This document shows, piece by piece, positions 24,900-33,712 of a DNA stretch of 40,639 nucleotides; within the stretch, counting starts at the first letter, position 1; the number at the start of each line of letters is the position of its first letter. Location: positions 1 to 40,639 of the forward strand of contig DTSI01000097.1 in the NCBI GenBank assembly GCA_012965425.1, read 5' to 3'. Origin of the DNA: Methylococcaceae bacterium (lineage in GTDB: Bacteria; Pseudomonadota; Gammaproteobacteria; Methylococcales; Methylomonadaceae). Position numbers and translations under genes: made by a program. Under the pieces are notes generated by a model, which was not told the origin of the DNA, did no database searches, and was given only the letters and a program-made list of their open reading frames with translations.

Positions 24900-25832
24900 T
24901 TGATCACTTACAAAATAAAAACCGTTACGCTTCTGCTTGGACTTTGTTTATTACCGCTCGAATGGGTACATGCAACGACTGCCGGGCAAGATAAAATACA
25001 CGTCACTTCCGAAAGCGAAATAAAAAAAGAGGGTGATTCCTTATTTTCTTTAACCCTTCAATGGCGCCTTGATAACGGTAGAACCTATGAATCTACTGCC
25101 ATGGCATTCATTAATGGCCCTGACAAGCTACGCCCAGATACCGCAATCAGTGCTACTAAGAAATTAAAATCAGCGATGTATGACGCACTTGAAGAACTTT
25201 ACCCAAATTCACGCGGCGTTAAGGCAGTGACTCCTAAAAAACAGCCGGAGGTTACGATCAGCAATAATGCTGGATTTTCGTTTACCCGCGTCACTTTCAG
25301 AGATTACGCCAACCAAAAATTAAGCTATGACTTGGTCGGACAATCTTTTGGCGCCGCTCAAGTTAACTTCTCTGTTGATATGGTCTACTTTGCCGATATC
25401 GCTTATCTTGATGAATTTGCTCCTCCCAAGCAAACTCAAGCAGCCGGTGGCGGTATTACGATTACTATTGATAACAACCCACCCATCCAAATTGCAACCA
25501 AAAACAAAGATACCCGGTCTATTGAAAAAGAACTTGCTAATGCAATTTCACAGGCCACTTTTAGTAATTTATCTATCATTCCGCACAGTCGGGGCGGTGG
25601 TAAAAGAAACAGCAAACCTTTCGATGGCGGTGAAATCCAATTCTCCAACTTAGCCGCTAACAAAATTACAATCGATTTAAAAGACCCAAGCCTTGGCGTC
25701 TTAACTAAATTCCAATTTAAAGATACCGCAAATGAGCAGGGAGCAACGTCATACTTCAAATGGGTTTTCGCCGTGCTGATATTATTAGGTGCCGGATACT
25801 TTTTTTACAGTTGGTACAAAGAAGAAAAGTAA
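24900..25832 (+). CDS. Unknown exported protein anchored by a C-terminal helix
   Basis: I do not recognise the family. The 310-residue product starts at TTG, supported by a perfect AGGAGG five bases upstream and no in-frame ATG nearby. Residues 1-26 form a signal peptide (core VTLLLGLCLLPL, cleavage near VHA). The body is beta-rich and polar: DGDSLFSLTLQWRLDNGRTYES-like strands, a second repeat-like section around GGGITITIDNNPPIQIATK, and a loop SRGGGKRNSKPFDGG. Residues 288-305 (WVFAVLILLGAGYFFYSWY) form one membrane helix, with a short KEEK tail in the cytosol. The protein would thus face the periplasm with a C-terminal anchor. It is followed by an excellent hairpin and appears to be a single-gene unit. 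Confidence 0.75.
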   Translation: MITYKIKTVTLLLGLCLLPLEWVHATTAGQDKIHVTSESEIKKEGDSLFSLTLQWRLDNGRTYESTAMAFINGPDKLRPDTAISATKKLKSAMYDALEELYPNSRGVKAVTPKKQPEVTISNNAGFSFTRVTFRDYANQKLSYDLVGQSFGAAQVNFSVDMVYFADIAYLDEFAPPKQTQAAGGGITITIDNNPPIQIATKNKDTRSIEKELANAISQATFSNLSIIPHSRGGGKRNSKPFDGGEIQFSNLAANKITIDLKDPSLGVLTKFQFKDTANEQGATSYFKWVFAVLILLGAGYFFYSWYKEEK

Positions 25833-25863
25833 AAGACACAACCAAAAAGCTAAATCGTTCGCT

Positions 25864-25906
25864 CCAAATAAAACCGTCCATTAACTCTCGCAACGGTTTT
25901 ATTTGG
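25864..25906. terminator. Long perfect hairpin between the exported protein gene and fructosamine kinase gene
   Basis: CCAAATAAAACCGT (25864-25877) and ACGGTTTTATTTGG (25893-25906) form a perfect 14-base stem with a 15-base loop. The right arm overlaps the stop codon and last codons of the minus-strand kinase gene. T-rich arms and convergent position point to a terminator acting in both directions. Confidence 0.65.
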
Positions 25907-26795
25907 ATTCAGCGAGCAACCGATCCATAAGCCCCTGCGCCTGATTTAGATAGCCCCCGCCAAATAAATTTAAATGATTCAAAATATGATAGAGGTTATA
26001 AAGATCTCTACGTACACGGTAGCCCGCATCTAATTTTAATGACGCGTTATAAGCGCTGTAAAACCCAGCACTAAATCCACCAAATAATTCAGTCATTGCA
26101 ATCTCAGCCTCACGATCACCGTAATAACAGGCTGGATCAAATATAATCGGCATACCCGTTTTATCGACTGCAACATTTCCAGCCCATAAATCTCCATGCA
26201 ATAATGACGGCTGCGGTTGATAATCGGTAAAAAATAGCGGCACGACTTCCTTCAAGGCTTGACCCGACTGTTGTAGTCTCCCACCGTAACCGTGCTCAAG
26301 CGCTAACTGCAATTGAAAACCTAAACGTTGCTGATTCCAGAAAGATGGCCAATCTTCTGCTCGGCGATTTTTTTGTACTGTTGTCCCAATCGTATTATCT
26401 CTGTGCCAGCCAAAAAAAGGCTGCTGTACGCCGTGAAGTTCTGCTAACTGTGTACCAAGATAGGCCTCAGACTCAAGATTGCTCCGCCCGAATTCCACAA
26501 AGGTCAGCAACAAAAAACTCTTATTATCAATAACCCCACTTAACAATGGTTGAGGCACTGAAACCGTTCGAGTTGAATATAACTCCTCAAGCCCTACATA
26601 TTCCGCCTCGAACATAACGAGTAAATCAGCGCTATTAAATTTAATAAAATAACGTTGCCCACGCCCAGCTATTTGATACCCCTCATTAATGCTCCCGCCA
26701 CTCACGGGGAGCATTTGATCAATTTCAAACGCCGACCCGGTTATCTCTGCGATTTTATCCGCTAATAATTTTTTATCCACGAACTTAAATAACAA
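25899..26795 (-). CDS. Fructosamine kinase family protein (YniA-like)
   Basis: A 298-residue member of the fructosamine-3-kinase/aminoglycoside-phosphotransferase fold. Such kinases phosphorylate sugar adducts on proteins or small amines, leading to deglycation. Motifs: ATP-loop region SGGSINEGYQI, the phosphate-anchoring RYFIKFN, the catalytic loop LLHGDLWAGNV (with Asp and Asn), and the metal-binding FDPACYYGDREAEIAM, a very typical F3K sequence. The C-terminus RRDLYNLYHILNHLNLFGGGYL also fits. The start is unsure: the longest frame uses TTG at 26795, 5 bases after the tupA stop; GTG at 26780 is possible and neither has a good ribosome site. It is probably read with the broken tupA. Confidence 0.88.
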   Translation of the reverse strand: MLFKFVDKKLLADKIAEITGSAFEIDQMLPVSGGSINEGYQIAGRGQRYFIKFNSADLLVMFEAEYVGLEELYSTRTVSVPQPLLSGVIDNKSFLLLTFVEFGRSNLESEAYLGTQLAELHGVQQPFFGWHRDNTIGTTVQKNRRAEDWPSFWNQQRLGFQLQLALEHGYGGRLQQSGQALKEVVPLFFTDYQPQPSLLHGDLWAGNVAVDKTGMPIIFDPACYYGDREAEIAMTELFGGFSAGFYSAYNASLKLDAGYRVRRDLYNLYHILNHLNLFGGGYLNQAQGLMDRLLAESK

Positions 26796-26800
26796 TCTCT

Positions 26801-27564
26801 TTAAGGAAGACTATTACCATAAAACAAAACTTGTCCCTGGCGCCTAAAATCATTAATAATTGCCTGACCTTCGGCACTAATCAAATAATTAATATACTGG
26901 CGCGCCAAATCAAAGTGTACATGCGGATGCTTTTTTGGATTAATCGCCATCACATGATAGGGGTTATTAAACGCTAAATCACCTTGATAGCCGATTTCCA
27001 AAGCCACCTTTCCTTGATAGGCAAGGTACGTTCCCCGATCCGTTAAGGTATAAGCAAGTCTATCATCAGCCATACGTAAAACCGCTCCCATACCTTGACC
27101 AACAGAGGAATACCACTGGCCTTCGGGGTTAATGCCGACTTGTTGCCACAACTGTATTTCCTTTTTATGTGTCCCCGAATCATCCCCTCTGGAAATAAAA
27201 ACGCTTTGTCCACTTGAGATTTTCTTCATCACCTCACTCAGTGTTTTTAGCTGACGTAAACCCAAAGGGTCATCACTCGGTCCAACAATCACAAAATCAT
27301 TATGCATAACAGCTTCACGATGAACGCCAAATCCCGCATCAACAAAAGCAACCTCGGCTACAGGTGCATGTACTAAAATAACATCAACGTCGCCGTTTTC
27401 CCCCAAGCGCAATGCCTTGCCGGTACCCACTGCAATAAAACTGACAATAACCCTGAGTTTTCAGTACTGGTCGTGGTCGCTACCCGTAAAACCGCCGCCT
27501 CTTCCGCGTACACTGAAAAAAACAAACCACTGCATATAAAGACAATAAAACATCTTTTAACCAT
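26801..27564 (-). pseudogene. tupA: Tungstate-binding protein gene tupA, broken by an internal deletion
   Basis: The first part, from ATG 27564 (with AGGA upstream), encodes a signal peptide (cleavage near VYA) and LRVATTTSTENSGLLSVLL, the TupA N-terminus. The rest of TupA is in another frame from about 27437 on: IAVGTGKALRLGENGDVDVILVHAP, then ISRGDDSGTHKKEI, LTDRGTYLAYQG, ending at 26801. Compared with the usual family pattern, roughly 14 residues (the P-x-F-E...GYKV part) are missing at the junction, and the loss is not a multiple of three; I estimate about 43 bases. The short repeat TTG/ATTG at the junction suggests slippage deletion. The N-terminal frame would run on to 27373 and stop. 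Without a frame fix no working periplasmic binding protein can be made. Confidence 0.85.
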
Positions 27565-27720
27565 AGTTATATCCTAACAATCGCTACTACCCCTATTAAA
27601 CATCAAGTCAATTTCAACCCACCCTGAACACGTACCCGAATCAAAGCTCAAACCCATTAGAGCCACTTTAAAAAATCATCGTTAAACGCTCCCTTATAGG
27701 CTCATGTACAATATCGAATT

Positions 27721-28698
27721 ATGAATCATGCTTACCATTTGACCAACCTTAAATTTAGCTACGGGCACAAAGAAATTCTCAATATTGAATCCCTGTCAAT
27801 AAAATCAAATCAAATTACCGCACTCTTCGGCGCTAATGGCTCCGGCAAAAGTACGTTACTCAACATTCTTGCTTTTCTTATACCACCGACCCAAGGTCAG
27901 TTAAACTTTTTAGGCAAGCCGGCGCTTACAAAAAAAAGCCCTCATTATCGAAAACAAATTGCTTTTTTAACCCAACGCCCTTACCTACTCCATGGCACTG
28001 TCAAACAAAACATCTCAACTGCGTTAAAAATTCGCGATATACCAACACCACTACACGCAGAGCGTATAGCCACTAGCTTGAGTCATTTAGGTATTACAAA
28101 CCTCGCTGAACGCACCGTGGATGAATTATCCGACGGTGAAAAACAAAAATCTGCATTGGCACGCGCACTGGCTTTAGACCCTGATATTCTTATCCTTGAC
28201 GAACCCTTCAGCTATTTAGATCAGGCAAGTAAAAACACTCTTGAAAGCTTCATAAAACACTACCATAAAACCTTAATTTTTAGCACCCATAACCGTCTTC
28301 AGGGCTATGCACTAACAGATGAAGTCATTACCTTGGTTGCGGGGAAACCGGTTCAAAGTTCGTTGGTTAACTTATTTTCTGGGCGAATTTCAAATAACAC
28401 TTTTAATACCACTCACCTTGCCATTACCCCACCTGACCAAACAACTGCAGGAACGCACATTTCTATAGACCCCTCGCAAATTGTCTTATCTAAGTCGTCC
28501 CTATCCTCCAGTATGAGAAATCATTTCCAAGGGCGAATTACCGCGATTACCGAAGAATTAAACAATATTCTTGTCACGGTTAATGCCGGTGAAACCTTTC
28601 ATGTCATGATAACCCATCAAGCCTCCAGTGCTTTAAAGCTCAACGTTGGTAATACAATTTGGCTAAACTTCAAATCCAATGCCGTTACTATTTTTTAA
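27721..28698 (+). CDS. tupC: ABC transporter ATPase, tungstate/molybdate type (TupC-like)
   Basis: A 325-residue cytosolic ATPase that would drive an oxyanion importer. Walker A GANGSGKST (about 38-46), the Q-loop region FLTQRPYLLHGTV, signature LSDGEKQKSALARAL (D in place of the usual second G of LSGGQ), Walker B ILILDEPFSYLD, and a switch histidine in IFSTHN. After residue ~215 there is a C-terminal regulatory extension with a Mop/TOBE-like segment (about 262-325: FQGRITAITEELNNILVTVNAG, then LNVGNTIWLNFKSNAVTIF), as in molybdate and tungstate ATPases. It is divergent from the broken tupA. The permease gene tupB, expected between them, is missing. The start ATG has no ribosome site. Confidence 0.85.
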   Translation: MNHAYHLTNLKFSYGHKEILNIESLSIKSNQITALFGANGSGKSTLLNILAFLIPPTQGQLNFLGKPALTKKSPHYRKQIAFLTQRPYLLHGTVKQNISTALKIRDIPTPLHAERIATSLSHLGITNLAERTVDELSDGEKQKSALARALALDPDILILDEPFSYLDQASKNTLESFIKHYHKTLIFSTHNRLQGYALTDEVITLVAGKPVQSSLVNLFSGRISNNTFNTTHLAITPPDQTTAGTHISIDPSQIVLSKSSLSSSMRNHFQGRITAITEELNNILVTVNAGETFHVMITHQASSALKLNVGNTIWLNFKSNAVTIF

Positions 28699-28770
28699 AA
28701 GACACCCTGTTTAAAATACTTTAAAGCCTTATTTTCGGTTAGAATCAGATGTTTTACTCATCAACGCACC

Positions 28771-29307
28771 ATGAACCCGTTAGTAACCATCGGTCAATGT
28801 ACCATAACGCTCATTGACACTCTAAATGAACAGATTGGCCGAGGCGTTTCCTGGTTTACGCTGGCCATTGTACTGGTAACCGTCGCTATTGTTATCTCCC
28901 GTTACTGCTTTAATATCGGCTCCATTGCCGTACAAGAGTCTATTTCATATATGCACGCCCTTATTTTTATGCTGGGTGCCGCCTACACACTCAAACATAA
29001 CGCCCATGTCCGCGTTGATATTTTTCATCACCGTTTTAGCAAAACCACGCAAGGCTGGGTTGATTTTTTAGGCACCCTTTTATTATTAATTCCTGTTTGC
29101 CTTTTCATTATCATCAGCAGTTGGGGTTATGTCACTGACTCCTGGGAAGTTCAAGAGTCGTCTCGAAATTCTGGCGGATTACCCGGCGTTTATCTCCTTA
29201 AAAGCACTATTATTATGATGGCTGGCTTACTCTTTCTGCAAGGCATCTCGTTAGCTATTAAAAGTCTGTTTTCTGCCCTCGGCATTCCCCTAAACGCAGA
29301 GTCATAA
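28771..29307 (+). CDS. TRAP transporter small permease (DctQ)
   Basis: The small membrane subunit of a sodium-driven TRAP uptake system for organic acids or similar anions. The 178-residue protein has four helices (about 22-45, 60-78, 98-120, 143-165). It shows the DctQ pattern, with VQESISYMHALIFMLGAAYTLKHNAHVRVDIFHHRFS in the first half; the HVRVDI motif is the clearest family mark. ESSRNSGGLPGVYLLKSTI follows. The large subunit begins 3 bases downstream. No DctP binding protein is present in the neighbourhood. The substrate is not predictable from this subunit. The subtype resembles the mannitol/chloroaromatic group of TRAP permeases. Confidence 0.92.
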   Translation: MNPLVTIGQCTITLIDTLNEQIGRGVSWFTLAIVLVTVAIVISRYCFNIGSIAVQESISYMHALIFMLGAAYTLKHNAHVRVDIFHHRFSKTTQGWVDFLGTLLLLIPVCLFIIISSWGYVTDSWEVQESSRNSGGLPGVYLLKSTIIMMAGLLFLQGISLAIKSLFSALGIPLNAES

Positions 29308-29310
29308 CCG

Positions 29311-30690
29311 ATGGAAGAATATTTAGCTTTTTGGATGTTCCTTGCTGTCTTTCTGGTACTGCTTTCTGGTTTTCCTGTTGCTTTTGCTTTAAGCGGAACG
29401 GCACTCGGATTTGCCGCCTTAGGTATTCAACTGGACCTTTTTGATATTGCCTTTTTGCACGCATTACCGAATCGGTTATTCGGCATAATAAATAATGAAA
29501 CACTTATTGCCGTCCCTCTCTTTGTCTTTATGGGTGTCATGTTAGAGCGCGCCCAACTTGCCGAAGACTTACTGGAAAGCATGGCTGACTTATTTGGATC
29601 CATGCGCGGGGGACTCGGTGTCGCTGTTACTCTTGTTGGTATGCTGATGGCTGCAAGCACCGGTATTGTTGGCGCCACGGTAGTAACCATGGGACTGTTA
29701 TCACTACCCACCATGTTACGCAACCAGTATGACCCCGCTATCTCTTGCGGAATCATTTGCGCCTCAGGAACTTTAGGTCAAATCATTCCTCCCTCGATTG
29801 TATTAGTTTTACTCGGTGATGTAATGTCGACAGCCTATCAACAGGCCCAACTAGACATGGGGATATTTGCACCGGAAACTATCTCCGTCGGCGACCTGTT
29901 TGCAGGCGCCCTACTCCCGGGACTGGGACTGGTCTTTTTTTATCTACTTTACATCATCCTGACAGCCCAGTTGAGGCCTGAATTGATGCCGGCCCGTGTG
30001 GATAAAAACGACCCTAAAACTAGAAATTACCAACAATTATTTACCGGACTCCTTCCGCCTTTACTGCTTATGTTTGCCGTTTTAGGCTCTATTATTGCCG
30101 GTATTGCAACCCCGACAGAGGCGGCCTCCGTAGGAGCAAGCGGCGCACTCCTCTTATCTTTCTTGCGCAAAAAATTAACCCTCTCAACGCTGCGTACCGT
30201 CATGCAAACGACCACGAAAATTACTAGCATGGTCTTTATGATTCTTATTGGCGCTGCGCTGTTTTCTCTGGTCTTTCGAGGTTTTAACGGTGATGAAATT
30301 ATTATAGCGTTGTTATCTGATCTACCCGGCGGAAAACTAAGCGCCACTTTTCTAGTGATGATTGTCATGTTTGCACTTGGTTTTGTGCTGGATTTCATCG
30401 AAATCACTTTTGTTATTGTGCCGATCATTGGCCCCATTCTCTTAGGCATGGGTATCGACCCCATTTGGCTTGGAATTATGATTGCCATTAACTTACAAAC
30501 CTCGTTCCTAACGCCCCCTTTTGGTTTTGCGCTCTTTTACCTACGCGGTGTCGCACCGGCTGAAATTACTACCATACAAATTTATCGTGGCGTAATGCCC
30601 TTTATTCTGATTCAATTATGCATGCTGGGATTATTAGCTTATTGGCCCTCATTAGCCACATGGTTACCTGAATTTATTTATAAAAATTAA
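29311..30690 (+). CDS. TRAP transporter large permease (DctM)
   Basis: The 459-residue DctM subunit, which forms the transport path. About 12 hydrophobic segments are visible. Family blocks: LSGFPVAFALSGTALGFA near the start, IAVPLFVFMGVMLERA, MAASTGIVGATVVTMGLLSLPTML, ASGTLGQIIPPSIVLVLLG (a hallmark DctM sequence near residues 150-168), GIATPTEAASVGASGALLL, and LQTSFLTPPFGFALFYLRG close to the end. The insertion around 175-195 (GDVMSTAYQQAQLDMGIF) is typical of the mannitol/chloroaromatic-type large subunits. lptM begins 4 bases after the stop, so the TRAP genes appear to read directly into the lptM-lysA-dapF cluster. Confidence 0.95.
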   Translation: MEEYLAFWMFLAVFLVLLSGFPVAFALSGTALGFAALGIQLDLFDIAFLHALPNRLFGIINNETLIAVPLFVFMGVMLERAQLAEDLLESMADLFGSMRGGLGVAVTLVGMLMAASTGIVGATVVTMGLLSLPTMLRNQYDPAISCGIICASGTLGQIIPPSIVLVLLGDVMSTAYQQAQLDMGIFAPETISVGDLFAGALLPGLGLVFFYLLYIILTAQLRPELMPARVDKNDPKTRNYQQLFTGLLPPLLLMFAVLGSIIAGIATPTEAASVGASGALLLSFLRKKLTLSTLRTVMQTTTKITSMVFMILIGAALFSLVFRGFNGDEIIIALLSDLPGGKLSATFLVMIVMFALGFVLDFIEITFVIVPIIGPILLGMGIDPIWLGIMIAINLQTSFLTPPFGFALFYLRGVAPAEITTIQIYRGVMPFILIQLCMLGLLAYWPSLATWLPEFIYKN

Positions 30691-30694
30691 ACTT

Positions 30695-30808
30695 ATGATT
30701 ACCAAAAAAATTATTTGCTTGGTTTGTATGGCACTTTTACTATCGGCTTGTGGACAAATGGGCCCGCTTTATATACCTAATGACAACCCACCTATTCACA
30801 TGCCCTAA
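30695..30808 (+). CDS. lptM: LptM (YifL) small lipoprotein
   Basis: A 37-codon gene just ahead of lysA. The product is a lipoprotein precursor: a basic start (MITKKIICLV), a hydrophobic stretch and the lipobox LLSAC, with the lipidated Cys at residue 19. The mature end is CGQMGPLYIPND followed by a short Pro-rich tail. The CGxxGPLYxP pattern and the position before lysA-dapF define LptM/YifL, which helps LptD mature in the outer membrane LPS translocon in E. coli. The gap to dctM is 4 bases and to lysA 2 bases, so translation is probably coupled. No ribosome site is evident. Confidence 0.92.
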   Translation: MITKKIICLVCMALLLSACGQMGPLYIPNDNPPIHMP

Positions 30809-30810
30809 CT

Positions 30811-32058
30811 ATGGATTATTTCAATTATCAGGACAATCAACTTTTTGCTGAACACTGTTCTGTTCGTGATATTACCGAACAATTTGGCACACCTTGTTAC
30901 CTCTATTCCCGTGCCACACTGGAACGACACTGGCAGGCCTTTGACCGCGCCTTTGGCAGTCACCCTCACCTGATCTGCTATGCGATGAAAGCCTCTTCAA
31001 ACATTGCCATTTTAAATATACTGGCACGTTTGGGTTCCGGCTTTGACATTGTCTCTATCGGCGAAATGGAACGCGTTATTGCAGCCGGCGGAGACCCTAA
31101 AAAAATAGTTTTTTCCGGTGTCGGAAAACGAGAAGATGAAATTCGAGCCGCACTCAATACCGGCATTCACTGCTTCAATATCGAAGTCAGTGAAGAACTC
31201 GACCGCATTAACACCATAGCAAAAGAATTGGGTTGTATTGCCAATATCTCTATTCGGGTAAATCCTAATGTGGATGCAAAGACACATCCCTATATCTCCA
31301 CCGGTCTTAAAGAAAATAAGTTTGGTATTGATATCAATGAAGCATTTACACAGTATCAACACGCCGCGACCTTAGGACACATCAAAATACTGGGCATTGA
31401 TTGTCATATCGGCTCTCAACTGACGGAGACAGAGCCCTTCATTGATGCGCTTGATAAGATTTTATTACTCGTTGACCGACTCAGTGCAGAAAGAATAACG
31501 ATCGAACACCTCGATTTAGGCGGCGGACTCGGCATTTGTTATCAACATGAATCCCCACCTGAACCCAAAGACTATATTGCGGCGCTCCTTGAAAGATTAG
31601 CCGATAGAAACATCAAAATACTACTTGAACCGGGGCGCGCCATTGCCGGTAATGCCGGAATATTAGTCACACGAGTTGAATACCTAAAACCCACTGAAGC
31701 GAAAAACTTCGCTATTGTTGATGCTGCTATGAACGATCTACTGCGTCCTGCCCTCTACAATGCCTGGCAAGACATTATTCCAGTCAATCAACTTTCAACC
31801 GCAACAACAAAGTATTGGGACATTGTGGGTCCCATTTGTGAAACAGGCGATTTTCTAGGCAAACAACGCTCCTTGGCATTATCACCTAATGACTTATTAG
31901 CCGTTCGGTCATCAGGTGCCTATGGCTTTTCCATGAGTTCAAACTACAACTCAAGACCACGCCCCCCTGAAATCCTAGTTGACGGCGATCAATATCACCT
32001 TATTCGGGAACGAGAATCAATCGCCAGTTTATGGCAAGGCGAAACACTGCTCCCATGA
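30811..32058 (+). CDS. lysA: Diaminopimelate decarboxylase
   Basis: LysA removes CO2 from meso-diaminopimelate to give lysine, with pyridoxal phosphate. The 415-residue product is of usual length. Lys60 in ICYAMKASSN binds PLP. FDIVSIGEMERVIAAGGDPKKIVFSGVGK, HIGSQLTE, LDLGGGLGICYQ, LLEPGRAIAGNAG, and GPICETGDFLG (with the active-site Cys from the partner subunit) are present, as is GAYGFSMSSNYNSRPRPPEILVDG. The ATG lies 2 bases after lptM. dapF follows after 55 bases. LysA and DapF act on consecutive metabolites (DapF makes the meso-DAP used by LysA), so coexpression balances lysine and peptidoglycan precursor supply. Confidence 0.97.
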   Translation: MDYFNYQDNQLFAEHCSVRDITEQFGTPCYLYSRATLERHWQAFDRAFGSHPHLICYAMKASSNIAILNILARLGSGFDIVSIGEMERVIAAGGDPKKIVFSGVGKREDEIRAALNTGIHCFNIEVSEELDRINTIAKELGCIANISIRVNPNVDAKTHPYISTGLKENKFGIDINEAFTQYQHAATLGHIKILGIDCHIGSQLTETEPFIDALDKILLLVDRLSAERITIEHLDLGGGLGICYQHESPPEPKDYIAALLERLADRNIKILLEPGRAIAGNAGILVTRVEYLKPTEAKNFAIVDAAMNDLLRPALYNAWQDIIPVNQLSTATTKYWDIVGPICETGDFLGKQRSLALSPNDLLAVRSSGAYGFSMSSNYNSRPRPPEILVDGDQYHLIRERESIASLWQGETLLP

Positions 32059-32113
32059 ACTTAACAGCCAAAACCAACAGCAAACGACCCCAACTCTACC
32101 GACCATTTTAACC

Positions 32114-32953
32114 ATGACTACAATTGCCTTCACCAAAATGCATGGCCTCGGCAATGACTTTGTTGTTATTGATGCTATTAATCAAACAATAACCCTTAGC
32201 CCAAAGCAAATACGTTTTCTCGCCGACAGACATTTTGGCATTGGCTTTGATCAATTGCTATTAGTCGAAGCCAGTCACCCGGATTCATCGGCTGACTTCA
32301 AGTACCGCATCTTTAATGCCGATGGCAGTGAAGTCTCTCAGTGTGGTAACGGTGCGCGCTGTTTTGCTCATTTTATTCGTTGCCAAAAATTATCCCTAAA
32401 AGATGACCTTCTCGTAGACACCCACGCTGGACAATTATTACTCAGTTTCAGTCAGAATGACTTAATTACCGTTAATATGGGGCTACCTAAACACGAGCCG
32501 TCGCAAATCCCCTTAGCCATATCATCTCCACAGTCATCACGGTATTCCGTGACTATTGATACTATTGAGTGGTCTTTTTCTGCTGTCTCCATTGGTAACC
32601 CGCATGCTGTTATCGTCATTGACGATATCGAGACCGCCCCCGTCAATACCCTGGGAAAAACACTTGAAAACCACCCTATTTTTCCTGAACGCGCTAATAT
32701 TGGGTTTATGCAAATTATCAAACCCAACCACATTAAATTACGTGTCTATGAACGCGGTTCCGGTGAAACATTAGCGTGTGGCAGTGGTGCATGCGCGGCT
32801 GTTATTTGCGGTATTGAAAGAGATATGTTAGAAAAAGATGTACGCGTTGAATTACCAGGCGGTGAACTGAAAATTCATTGGCGAGGACGTAGCACGCCAG
32901 TTTTTATGACCGGTTCGGCCACGCCTGTTTTTAACGGTACTATTAGTCTGTAA
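32114..32953 (+). CDS. dapF: Diaminopimelate epimerase
   Basis: DapF converts LL- to meso-diaminopimelate without cofactor using two cysteines. The protein from ATG 32114 (MTTIAFTKMHGLGNDFVVID) has 279 residues, the normal length. The frame is open back into lysA, but that extension is not family-like. Catalytic Cys77 lies in SQCGNGARC and Cys222 in ACGSGACAAV; GNPHAVIVIDD and ERGSGETLACG are also typical. The next gene, DUF484, is 15 bases downstream, as in many gammaproteobacteria. Confidence 0.97.
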   Translation: MTTIAFTKMHGLGNDFVVIDAINQTITLSPKQIRFLADRHFGIGFDQLLLVEASHPDSSADFKYRIFNADGSEVSQCGNGARCFAHFIRCQKLSLKDDLLVDTHAGQLLLSFSQNDLITVNMGLPKHEPSQIPLAISSPQSSRYSVTIDTIEWSFSAVSIGNPHAVIVIDDIETAPVNTLGKTLENHPIFPERANIGFMQIIKPNHIKLRVYERGSGETLACGSGACAAVICGIERDMLEKDVRVELPGGELKIHWRGRSTPVFMTGSATPVFNGTISL

Positions 32954-32968
32954 CACGGAATCTAAGCC

Positions 32969-33685
32969 ATGACACCTAAAATAACCGAGACTGAAGTCAA
33001 AGCCTATCTTGAAAAAAATCCTGATTTTTTTCATAACCATCTTGAGTTATTAGAAAACCTTTCTGTTCCTCATCCAAGCGGACCGGCTATTTCCTTAGTG
33101 GCCAAACAACTTGAAATTTTCAGAGCTAAACACCAAAAAGTCGAAGGGCAATTTATAGAATTAATTGATATCGCTAAAGAAAATGATCTCACAGCTCAGC
33201 GGATGCATGAACTCACGCTCGCCATCCTTGATTCCCAGACCCTTAACGATCTTCTGGAAAACTTAGATGAAGTCTTTGCTAATTGTTTTTTAAGTGATTT
33301 TTTTACCCTTAAAGTTTTTAATGAAAAAAAACACGATGCTCAATCACCCATAAATCTATTCATTAACAGGCACAGTAAACAAGCACTTGCATTCAAAGAG
33401 GTTCTTACATTAAATCAACCTAAATGTGGCAAGCCGCCTATAAATCAAGCACGAATCCTATTTGCAGAAAATGCCTTACAAATTAAATCTTGTGCCATTA
33501 TACCTATGAACTTCACTGGGTTAGAGGGTATCATTGCAATAGGGAGCCGTGAAAAAGAACGTTATAAAGTGGATATGGGGCACCTCTTCTTGACTCAAAT
33601 CAGTGAAATTATTGCAACACAACTCATTACCTGCCTAACAAAAGCGCATGGCACGCATAGCTCCTTAAAGAATTCCCCAGTGTAA
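32969..33685 (+). CDS. DUF484 (GAF-like) protein
   Basis: A 238-residue protein of the DUF484 family, found between dapF and xerC in many gammaproteobacteria; role unknown. The start TETEVKAYLEKNPDFFHNHLELLENLSVPHPSGPAISLVAKQLEIFR is the classic DUF484 head: (V)xxYLxxxPDFFxxHxxLLxxLxxPHxxGxAVSLVExQxxxLR. After it comes a helical linker (about 50-80) and a GAF-like domain (about 85-235), ending with GHLFLTQISEIIATQL. No membrane segment is present. Gap to dapF 15 bases and to xerC 27. The context suggests a link with cell-wall or chromosome resolution genes, but this is only by location. Confidence 0.9.
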   Translation: MTPKITETEVKAYLEKNPDFFHNHLELLENLSVPHPSGPAISLVAKQLEIFRAKHQKVEGQFIELIDIAKENDLTAQRMHELTLAILDSQTLNDLLENLDEVFANCFLSDFFTLKVFNEKKHDAQSPINLFINRHSKQALAFKEVLTLNQPKCGKPPINQARILFAENALQIKSCAIIPMNFTGLEGIIAIGSREKERYKVDMGHLFLTQISEIIATQLITCLTKAHGTHSSLKNSPV

Positions 33686-33712
33686 AAAAATGCATTCAAT
33701 ATTATCACGCAC

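Noticed and set aside
27700-27721. Leaderless transcript for the tupC-like gene (TACAAT at 27707)
   Set aside because: The -10 is plausible but has no matching -35, so start mapping cannot be inferred from this alone.
31979-32113. N-terminal extension of dapF into lysA
   Set aside because: The extension is a frame-shifted reading of the lysA end; family similarity starts exactly at ATG 32114.
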